Assembly: GCA_009921985.1 (NCBI GenBank)
Contig: RFWS01000060.1
Location: 1-6,519 of the forward strand
DNA: 6,519 nucleotides
Direction: 5' to 3'
From: a bacterium
Lineage (GTDB): Bacteria > Verrucomicrobiota > Verrucomicrobiia > Methylacidiphilales > Verrucolacustridaceae
This document shows, in pieces, positions 1 through 6,519 of this stretch (its first letter is position 1; each line of letters starts with the position of its first letter). Below the pieces are notes generated by a model. It saw nothing but the letters and a program-made list of their open reading frames with translations, did no database searches and had not been told where the DNA came from. Both the position numbers and the translations under genes were made by a program.

Positions 1-471
1 GGCGTTCTGGGCCGCAAGGGGAAGGGCCTGACGTTGGGACTCGGTCTGGTCCCCCTGCACAAAGAAAGTAGTGTACCCCCTGACGGAGGCCTTCGAGATC
101 ACCTCTTTCTTGTTCTTCATGCTGTAGACCCGATATTCGAGGGTGACTGTTAGTTGATACTGAAGGGTGGTGAGATACTGTTCCACCGACTGCTGGATAT
201 TGGAACGCTCGATTTTTTTGACCGTGACCTCCAAAATCGCGTCGCTCTCGTCCTTCCGAGCATGGCGGAATGTTCCATCCTGATCAATTTCCTGCAGGAT
301 GGCGTTGGTGACTGGGCCCGGCACGGCGCTCTCATCAGTCTCATTTACCGCCATGGGTACGTAGAGGACCCGGATGTCTTGCATTCCGCCCCCTTTGGGG
401 GTGCTCCCCATTTTGTAGTTGGCGCAACCGACCATCCAAAGGAGCAGGGGAAGCCAGATCAGATGTTTCAT
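1..471 (-). CDS. lptE: LptE-like LPS-assembly lipoprotein, C-terminus cut by window edge
   Basis: Predicted outer-membrane lipoprotein that partners LptD in delivering lipopolysaccharide to the cell surface. The frame is open from an ATG at 471 to the window edge (157 residues seen). Residues 1-16 form a lipoprotein signal: MKH, a hydrophobic stretch, then the lipobox MVGC with the acylated Cys at 16. The body has the LptE family (PF04390) pattern: a GGG turn and the strand IRVLYVPMAVNETDES near residues 32-47, a helix with VTNAILQEIDQDGTFR, then DAILEVTVKKIER (77-89) and YQLTVTLEYRVYS (105-117). The visible end (RQALPLAAQNA) resembles the segment that leads into the family's last helix, so only a short tail is probably missing. 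No clear Shine-Dalgarno precedes the start, and the ATG overlaps the stop of the upstream WG/BamD gene (ATGA), which suggests translational coupling. The gene order with a BamD-like protein supports the call. The identification rests on pattern recognition, not on a search. Confidence 0.78.
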   Translation of the reverse strand, partial: MKHLIWLPLLLWMVGCANYKMGSTPKGGGMQDIRVLYVPMAVNETDESAVPGPVTNAILQEIDQDGTFRHARKDESDAILEVTVKKIERSNIQQSVEQYLTTLQYQLTVTLEYRVYSMKNKKEVISKASVRGYTTFFVQGDQTESQRQALPLAAQNA

Positions 472-2579
472 TGAGGCGGCACATTACGGGGTTCGGCCTG
501 ATGCCGCAACTTGATCTTGGAAAGATCTGTGGGGGTTGATGTCTGCTTGGCTTCCATCAGAAGATCTTGAAGCACGCGCTTGCGTTGACGGGCTTCCTGC
601 CCCTGAGGGGAGTCCGGGGTCTGGCTTAAAACCTCGTTATAATAAACCAGTGCGGCTTGGTAGTTGCCGGCCTTGTCGTAAAAACGCGCCACGGAAAGGG
701 AGCCGCCGCTCAGGCGCTGTTTAAGCATCTCAATGTTTTCTGCGGCCTGCTCCGTTTTGTCGCTCCTTTTGAAGCGGACAAGGTAGTCTTGGAAAGCCTC
801 GATCCCTTTTTGGGCGGCGGTCTGGTCGTATTGCGGCTCCCGGGCGGCTTTCATCCAGACAAAGCCGATTTGATACTGGGCATCATCAATGAGGTCGTTT
901 TTGGGATATTTATCCAAAACCTCCTCATAAAACTTCACGGCCTCGGGCCACTTCTTTTGATTCTCTCTGGCCAGCCCGCAGGAAAAGGTGGCGAGAGGAG
1001 CATAAGGACCAAACGGACCCGCCCGGATGATGCTCTCATAAATTTTTACAACCTTGTTCATATCGGCGGGCATCGGGATTTTCCAGAGCATCTGGGGTTG
1101 CCCGGCCAAGAAAACGTTCCCAATCGCAAACATCCGCTCAATGGCCAGATCCCAGTACTGGTTGGCGGAGGATTCCTCCACCAGTTTTTTGTAGGCTTCG
1201 TAGGCATCCCAGTAGCGGGCGAGGTGCTCAAGCATCTCCCCCGCCTTGTATTGAGCCTCATTTTTGCGAAAATCATCAGGATTCTCTTTGGCGAAGTCTT
1301 GGTAGATTTTGAGGGCTTGTTCGAAATATTTCAGGGAGTTGGCATTGGAGTCCCCGCCCCGCTTTTCGGTTTCCTTCCGCAACCTTAGAGCCTCCTCCTT
1401 CCGCTCTTTTCCAAGCGACCTCGCGGCGGCGGCGGCTTCCTTATCCCCAAGCTCGTCGGCACGGTCGGCGGACGCGAACTGTGCGTCGGCATCCTGTTCG
1501 ATGGCCTCCACCTGTTCGTAGGCCTTACCGATACTTTCCGCGGAGCGGGCGGATTGTAGGACATCGGTGGGCGACCCTTTGTTGCCAAGAACATCGGATT
1601 CAAAAGTAAAACCCTCTCCCGGGGTATATGTGGAGAAATTCAAGGGAATGGTGACGGCCCCTTGGGCCAGCCAGTTGCCTTTTGCGTCGATATAGCCCCA
1701 AGTGGAACTTCGGGATTCCCCATCCATCAAGTAGGGGCCCAGAAGCACACGAGCCTTGCCTCCTTGAAATCCTTTTTCCACGCCAAGGATCGGTGCGGTG
1801 GTGTCCTGCCTTCCCTCGGTGCCCACCCTTGAAGTGGCTGTACTGGCCGGGGCGGTGTGAGAGACGAAGGCCTCCTGGATCACTTCCTTGCCCTCGGGGT
1901 TGACAAACTTCCAAACACCGCCCTGAAAATCCTTGCCATCTCTTTTTCCGCCCAAATTTACCGCGGCGAGCCCCTCGGAGAACGCCAGCACTTCCTCGTA
2001 CTTTGGGGGAATAAGAAACTGCCCCTTGCGGTCGATAAATCCCCATTTGCCGTCGGCATAGGCTCCACACCGGTCTTCCTGAAAAAAATAGACCTGTTCA
2101 AACCTTGGCGGCACGACCATTTCGCCGGTTTTATCTATAAAACCCCATCGCCCCTGCCATTTTACGGCGGCCAGTCCCTGGCGGAAAATGGCGGCGTCCT
2201 CGTACTTGGGTTCCACGATGAATTTTCCCGTTCGGTTGACAAAACCCCACAGTCCCCCCTCTTTAACCGCGGCAGCCTGATCACTGAATAAAAAGGCGTC
2301 CTCAAAGCGTGGTTCGATGATGAATTTGCCTTCCCCATTGATAAATCCCCACTTGCCGTTCTTTTTGACCGGAGCAAGGAAATCGGCAAAGGGGAGAGCA
2401 TTTTCGTACTGGGGTTCGAGAACAAATTTTCCGGCAGAATTGATGTAGCCGTAACTGCCCCACCACGTTTTTTTCGGGCGCAAATCAATCCCTGGGTCTG
2501 ATTGCGACCAGGCTGGATTCAGTGTAGAAAAAATAATATAAACAACTGATAAACAGATAGTTAAAAACATACTATGCAT
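468..2579 (-). CDS. Secreted WG-repeat protein fused to a BamD (YfiO)-like TPR domain
   Basis: A 703-residue exported protein with three parts. Residues 1-25 are a signal peptide with hydrophobic core FLTICLSVVYIIF and a likely signal peptidase I site after AWS; its n-region has no Lys/Arg and there is no lipobox. Residues 40-310 carry WG (KWG) repeats. About 345-410 is an Ala/Glu/Lys-rich, probably coiled-coil linker. Residues 415-676 are TPR-like; 508-657 follow the BamD pattern closely, with helices ending in DKYPKNDLIDDAQYQIGFVW, the DQTAAQKGIEAFQDYLVRF segment and SVARFYDKAGNYQAALVYYN. BamD helps BamA insert beta-barrel proteins and is normally a lipoprotein of about 245 residues, so this form is much longer and lacks the usual anchor Cys. 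The ATG at 2579 follows AGGAAAAGG and has an in-frame TAG four codons upstream, which supports the start; Met4 is an alternative. The gene overlaps lptE by 4 nt. The coding call is firm. The BamD function is inferred from sequence pattern and neighbourhood, and a general TPR scaffold is the alternative. Confidence 0.88.
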   Translation of the reverse strand: MHSMFLTICLSVVYIIFSTLNPAWSQSDPGIDLRPKKTWWGSYGYINSAGKFVLEPQYENALPFADFLAPVKKNGKWGFINGEGKFIIEPRFEDAFLFSDQAAAVKEGGLWGFVNRTGKFIVEPKYEDAAIFRQGLAAVKWQGRWGFIDKTGEMVVPPRFEQVYFFQEDRCGAYADGKWGFIDRKGQFLIPPKYEEVLAFSEGLAAVNLGGKRDGKDFQGGVWKFVNPEGKEVIQEAFVSHTAPASTATSRVGTEGRQDTTAPILGVEKGFQGGKARVLLGPYLMDGESRSSTWGYIDAKGNWLAQGAVTIPLNFSTYTPGEGFTFESDVLGNKGSPTDVLQSARSAESIGKAYEQVEAIEQDADAQFASADRADELGDKEAAAAARSLGKERKEEALRLRKETEKRGGDSNANSLKYFEQALKIYQDFAKENPDDFRKNEAQYKAGEMLEHLARYWDAYEAYKKLVEESSANQYWDLAIERMFAIGNVFLAGQPQMLWKIPMPADMNKVVKIYESIIRAGPFGPYAPLATFSCGLARENQKKWPEAVKFYEEVLDKYPKNDLIDDAQYQIGFVWMKAAREPQYDQTAAQKGIEAFQDYLVRFKRSDKTEQAAENIEMLKQRLSGGSLSVARFYDKAGNYQAALVYYNEVLSQTPDSPQGQEARQRKRVLQDLLMEAKQTSTPTDLSKIKLRHQAEPRNVPPQ
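1944..2453 (-). repeat. Array of five WG repeats with an exact 34-residue period (protein-level)
   Basis: Inside the WG-BamD gene the repeat anchor (Y/W-G-F/Y-I/V) falls at residues 43, 77, 111, 145 and 179, each exactly 34 residues (102 bp) from the next. Each unit reads roughly WGFI(N/D)..GKF(I/V)(I/V/L)(E/P)P(K/R/Q)(Y/F)E followed by a variable AAV-type strand. The first unit has Tyr in place of Trp. Two detached, more divergent units follow at W223 (WKFV) and W294 (WGYI), separated by a low-complexity Thr/Ala/Ser insert near 241-262. WG repeats are short beta modules found in many secreted and cytoplasmic bacterial proteins; their binding partner is generally unknown. Confidence 0.85.
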
Positions 2580-2581
2580 TA

Positions 2582-2590
2582 CCTTTTCCT
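2582..2590 (-). promoter_or_regulatory. Ribosome binding site of the WG-BamD gene
   Basis: AGGAAAAGG on the minus strand ends 2 nt before the ATG at 2579; its AGGA part has a normal spacing of 7 nt. Together with the in-frame TAG that overlaps its first base, it supports the chosen start. Confidence 0.6.
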
Positions 2591-2634
2591 AGATTAAGGA
2601 GAGTCGAAGGGGCGTCAAGGAACTGGAATTGCTT

Positions 2635-2657
2635 CTAGCCGCAGAAATGTCGGCTAG
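2635..2657. repeat. Perfect 7-bp inverted repeat just upstream of the nuclease start
   Basis: CTAGCCG (2635-2641) and CGGCTAG (2651-2657) are exact reverse complements separated by 9 nt. The right arm shares AG with the probable Shine-Dalgarno AGGGTGG (2656-2662) of the nuclease gene, which starts at 2669. As DNA it could be a dyad operator serving either divergent gene; as RNA it could form a hairpin that partly occludes the ribosome binding site. No regulator is identifiable here. Confidence 0.5.
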
Positions 2658-2662
2658 GGTGG
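2656..2662 (+). promoter_or_regulatory. Probable ribosome binding site of the EEP nuclease gene
   Basis: AGGGTGG lies 6 nt before the ATG at 2669. It is a moderate Shine-Dalgarno match and its first two bases belong to the right arm of the adjacent dyad. Confidence 0.5.
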
Positions 2663-2668
2663 CTGTTT

Positions 2669-4192
2669 ATGCGAAAAATATTCATCTGCGCGGGCGTCGT
2701 ATGCTGGAGTTTCGTTGCCTGGTTGGTTGGGGCAGAGGAGGCGCCTCCCCCCACCAAATCCTTTGTGGTAATGGCCTACAACGTGGAAAACCTGATGGAT
2801 ATCGACCGGGTGGCGCCATATGACGAATACGCGGAAATCCCTGACGATCCAAACAGCTACGGCCCCACCAAACTCCTAGGAAAACTGAAAACGATCGTTC
2901 GGGTCCTGAAAAATGTCCGGAATGGGGCGGGGCCGGACGTGTTGATTCTGAATGAATTGGAAGTGGACCACACCCCGGAGACGGCTGTTCCGGACATGCA
3001 GGCGTTTCTTGCGAAATATGCGAGCACCACGTACGAAAAGATGTTGACCACGGAACTAAATGACGAGCTCCGTGGAATTCCAGTGGAAGCTTGGCTGCTC
3101 AAGGCCTTGGAGGACGAGGGCTTGAAGGGCTATAGCGTCCTAGTGGGCGAGGTCGCTCCGGGTGCAACGGAGCATGAGGAAGCCATCAAGGTGGGAATGT
3201 TAACCCGTTTTCCGGTTCTCGAGAAAAAAACCCACCCAACGAGTCAGGCCAGAGGGATTCTGGAGGCCAAACTCGACGTGCAAGGGCATCCCGTTCTCGT
3301 CTTTGGGAATCACTGGAAAAGCGGGGCGGGGAACCCCGCCATGGAGAATGTCCGCCTCGGCAACGCGAAGGTTTTGCGGGAACGTTTGAATCAGGTTTTC
3401 CAGGAAAATCCACAGGCGGATGTAGTCATCGGGGGAGACTTCAACACCCAATACAACCAGGGGCAGCGATATCCCTTCATGCCCAAAACGGGGCTGCAGG
3501 ATGTGTTGGGCTCACAGGGCGACCCGGCCATTTTCGGAAAAAAGGACGGTCCGGATCTCTATAATCTGTGGTTTGAGTTGCCGCCGGAAAAACGATTTTC
3601 GGATGAATACAGCGGAGAGTGGGGCACGCTCATGCAATTGCTGGTCAGTCGGGGAATGGCAGATGGGCAGGGGGTGGATCTTGTGCCCGGCGCGCTTACC
3701 CAAGTGCGGGTTACGGGTCTGAATGCCCAGGGGCCACTGGAGCTTCCCTGGAGGTGGACGAACTACGGGCCAGGATGGGGTGCCAGCGATCACTTTCCTG
3801 TCATGGCCGAATTTCAAATTGCCAACGGCACTGCGCCAACCTTTCCCTCGCGCTCCTGGAGTCCCGTTCCTCCGAAAGAAGCTCTCAAGGTTGGCCTCGA
3901 TAAGGTGGATCGTTCCAAACTGCGTAACGCCAGCGCGCTAAAAGACGCCTCTGCGGAGGATATAGCCAAATCCATGGGAGAAATTTTTATCGTAGATGCC
4001 ATTTTTTCAAAAATCCGGCCCTTGGAGGTGGAGGTGGACGGTAAAACCTTCTCGCTCCATTCCTTCGACAAGGCTCTGAAGGACGAACTAAGAAAGGAGC
4101 CCAAGGGGAAAAAAATGAGATTTCTTGGGGAACTCGGCCTCTTTAAAGGAAAACTTCAGTTTGTGATTCAGGATCCGAGCTGGATCAAGTAA
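2669..4192 (+). CDS. Exported endonuclease/exonuclease/phosphatase (EEP) family protein with C-terminal OB-like domain
   Basis: A 507-residue predicted exported phosphodiesterase or nuclease. Residues 1-22 are a classical signal peptide (MRK, hydrophobic core, cleavage after VGA). The EEP/DNase I-like fold (about 31-384) shows the expected metal and catalytic motifs in order: YNVEN with N38, LNELE with E96, MLTR at 177-180, GNHW with H215, GGDFNT with D257 and N259, and the final ASDHFPV with D374 and H375. All key positions are intact, so an active Mg-dependent enzyme is likely. After a Pro-rich linker, residues about 437-503 form a beta-rich tail (GEIFIVDAIF, an FSLHSF strand, GKLQFVIQDPSWI) that resembles an OB fold and may bind nucleic acid; that part is inference. 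The substrate cannot be read from sequence: extracellular DNA/RNA, a sugar phosphate or a lipid phosphate are all possible in this superfamily. It is transcribed divergently from the envelope pair, and its stop lies 2 bp from the malQ stop. Confidence 0.88.
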   Translation: MRKIFICAGVVCWSFVAWLVGAEEAPPPTKSFVVMAYNVENLMDIDRVAPYDEYAEIPDDPNSYGPTKLLGKLKTIVRVLKNVRNGAGPDVLILNELEVDHTPETAVPDMQAFLAKYASTTYEKMLTTELNDELRGIPVEAWLLKALEDEGLKGYSVLVGEVAPGATEHEEAIKVGMLTRFPVLEKKTHPTSQARGILEAKLDVQGHPVLVFGNHWKSGAGNPAMENVRLGNAKVLRERLNQVFQENPQADVVIGGDFNTQYNQGQRYPFMPKTGLQDVLGSQGDPAIFGKKDGPDLYNLWFELPPEKRFSDEYSGEWGTLMQLLVSRGMADGQGVDLVPGALTQVRVTGLNAQGPLELPWRWTNYGPGWGASDHFPVMAEFQIANGTAPTFPSRSWSPVPPKEALKVGLDKVDRSKLRNASALKDASAEDIAKSMGEIFIVDAIFSKIRPLEVEVDGKTFSLHSFDKALKDELRKEPKGKKMRFLGELGLFKGKLQFVIQDPSWIK

Positions 4193-4194
4193 TC

Positions 4195-5642
<1,448 letters not shown>

Positions 5643-5654
5643 GCGTGCGGGAAA

Positions 5655-5700
5655 TTAAAAACGGAAAGCCAAGGGCGTTAAAAACGGAAAGCCAAGGGCG
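5655..5700. repeat. Perfect 23-bp tandem duplication (two copies)
   Basis: Copies at 5655-5677 and 5678-5700 are identical and adjacent; each begins TTAAAAACGG and ends CCAAGGGCG. They fill most of the 72-bp gap between the antiporter stop (5715) and the malQ start (5642). Only two copies exist and there is no spacer, so this is not a CRISPR array. It looks like a recent slippage duplication and has displaced whatever leader malQ had. Confidence 0.9.
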
Positions 5701-5714
5701 GGGAAGGGGGGAAA

Positions 5715-6519
5715 TCAGCGGATAAACAGCCAACCGGCCAGAATCAGAATCGGAAGCAGAATCGGCAGGGTGTAGCTCAGGATGTAGCCAAAGAAGGATG
5801 GAGTGTGGATTTTGGCCGCGTCCGCGATCGACTTGACCAACAAATTGGGGCCGTTCCCGATGTAGGTGCAGGCCCCGAAAAAGACCGCCCCAAGAGAAAT
5901 AGCGGCCAAGGTGTGCGGGTCGTTGGCCGCGAACTGGGCCACATCTTTGGGATCAAGAAGATGAAGGGGAGGTTGGTGTAGGGTCAGAGCCAAGGTAAGA
6001 AAGGTTAGATACGTGGGTGCGTTGTCCAGGAATGCTGAAAGGCTCCCGGTCATAAAATAGTAGTGCAGATCACTGGGGTGGCCGAATTTTCCGGCGTGCA
6101 CACTCAGCGTATGGATGACCGGCACCAAGGTGGCGAAGATGCCCAGGAACAACCATCCCACCTCCTTGAGAGGATCGAAGCTAAACTCATTCTGTTCCCG
6201 GATGGCCTGGTCCGTAAACCGATGAGACAGCCATGCGGCTGCGGCCATAATCAGCTCCGGCACCCCCCAGGGCGCACCCGCACCACGAAGCAGAACCGCC
6301 CCTAAAATCACCGCAACAAAAAAGGTGTTGCGGGCCCCATCCAGGCGGAAGGTCTCCCGGGCGGTCTCTTTTTCACGGACAGGTCGGGGTGCCCTGCGGA
6401 AATTCAGCGAATCCAGAGCATAAAAAACCACGAGAAGAAGCCCGACCACTGTCAACCAGTCCGGCCAAAGATGAATCAGAGTCCAAAAAAACGGCACGCC
6501 CCGCAGGTAGCCCAAAAAC
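5715..6519 (-). CDS. Putative sodium:proton antiporter (IT superfamily, CitMHS_2-like), N-terminus outside window
   Basis: The C-terminal 268 residues of a polytopic inner-membrane transporter. The frame is open to the right edge, and the codons before the possible TTG at 6515 still read as family sequence (FLGYLRGVPFFWT), so the true start lies outside; full-length relatives have roughly 450-500 residues. Counting from 6515, hydrophobic segments lie at about 14-34, 62-78, 86-97, 118-137, 151-180, 203-220 and 239-263. Two polar, re-entrant-loop-like motifs stand out: SAFLDNAPTY (160-169) and GACTYIGNGPNLL (214-226), typical of the ion-binding hairpins in the citrate/Na+ IT superfamily and of proteins annotated as putative Na+/H+ antiporters. 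It would exchange Na+ for H+ or co-transport an organic anion; the sequence does not decide which. The stop TGA at 5717-5715 is followed by 72 bp before malQ on the same strand, so cotranscription is possible but unproven. The family call is by recognition. Confidence 0.78.
   Translation of the reverse strand, partial: FLGYLRGVPFFWTLIHLWPDWLTVVGLLLVVFYALDSLNFRRAPRPVREKETARETFRLDGARNTFFVAVILGAVLLRGAGAPWGVPELIMAAAAWLSHRFTDQAIREQNEFSFDPLKEVGWLFLGIFATLVPVIHTLSVHAGKFGHPSDLHYYFMTGSLSAFLDNAPTYLTFLTLALTLHQPPLHLLDPKDVAQFAANDPHTLAAISLGAVFFGACTYIGNGPNLLVKSIADAAKIHTPSFFGYILSYTLPILLPILILAGWLFIR

Larger units (their letters stand above)
2580..2668. promoter_or_regulatory. Divergent intergenic region between the WG-BamD/lptE pair and the nuclease gene
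   Basis: This 89-bp spacer must hold, or border, the promoters for both directions. No convincing sigma-70 promoter is visible. Leftward, TTGACG (2618-2613) followed 16 nt later by TAATCT (2596-2591) would start transcription almost at the ATG, which conflicts with the ribosome binding site. Rightward, CTGATA (2546-2551), 18 nt, TACTAT (2570-2575) is a weak candidate inside the 5' end of the WG-BamD gene, where the DNA is AT-rich; it would give a leader of about 85 nt containing the dyad at 2635-2657. Confidence 0.35.

Noticed and set aside
154..474. Plus-strand frame of 106 codons opposite the LptE-like gene
   Set aside because: It is antisense to a gene with a lipobox and the LptE strand pattern, and its own translation shows no signal or motif.
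657..1388. Open plus-strand frame (243 codons) opposite the BamD-like region
   Set aside because: It is antisense to a well-supported TPR domain, has no family resemblance and no ribosome binding site evident, so it is treated as a shadow.
1600..2070. Alternative minus-strand frame inside the WG gene
   Set aside because: Its basic, Gly-rich translation is an out-of-frame reading of the WG repeats, and nothing in it resembles a domain.
2591..2618. Sigma-70-like promoter TTGACG-N16-TAATCT facing the WG-BamD gene
   Set aside because: The -10 is poor (3 of 6) and the start of transcription would fall within or past the Shine-Dalgarno, leaving a leader of about 5 nt. Too weak to annotate as a promoter.
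5655..5700. Direct repeats as a CRISPR array or iteron set
   Set aside because: Only two copies with no spacer, no adjacent cas or rep gene, and they sit in an ordinary gap between two same-strand genes.
5655..5714. Possible intrinsic terminator after the antiporter gene (GCC/GGC arms before a T-run on the minus strand)
   Set aside because: The stem is only 3 bp and the T-run is separated from it by several bases, so it is not a convincing terminator.

Overview
The window comes from a Gram-negative bacterium. It encodes a predicted outer-membrane LPS-transport lipoprotein (LptE-like), a BamD-like outer-membrane assembly domain and two exported proteins. The pairing of a BamD-like gene with lptE, next to a CitMHS_2-type antiporter, an exported EEP nuclease and a WG-repeat protein, fits the PVC group and most likely Verrucomicrobiota. 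That placement is inferred from gene content and family knowledge; no rRNA or other marker gene is present.

Layout, left to right. (1) 1-2579, minus strand: an envelope-biogenesis pair. A 703-residue secreted protein joins an array of WG repeats to a BamD/YfiO-like TPR domain, and its stop codon overlaps by 4 nt (ATGA) the start of an lptE-like lipoprotein gene that runs off the left edge. (2) 2580-2668: a short divergent intergenic region with a perfect 7-bp dyad. (3) 2669-4192, plus strand: an exported endonuclease/exonuclease/phosphatase-family protein with an extra C-terminal domain that looks like an OB fold. (4) 4195-5642, minus strand: malQ (4-alpha-glucanotransferase), convergent with the nuclease gene with only 2 bp between the stop codons. 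It is split between two reading frames near 5151, with about 25-27 family-typical residues absent at the break, so it looks like a pseudogene or an assembly error. (5) 5643-5714: a 72-bp gap occupied mostly by a perfect 23-bp tandem duplication. (6) 5715-6519, minus strand: the C-terminal part of a membrane antiporter of the IT/CitMHS_2 type, entering from the right edge.

The WG-BamD and LptE-like proteins probably act together at the outer membrane (beta-barrel insertion and LPS delivery) and are probably translationally coupled. The nuclease, MalQ and the antiporter are ordinary accessory or metabolic functions with no evident link to that pair. I saw no tRNA, rRNA, CRISPR array or insertion sequence, and no gene-free stretch exceeds 90 bp. 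The most unusual items are the WG-BamD fusion and the lesion in malQ; I see no clear multi-gene novel system.
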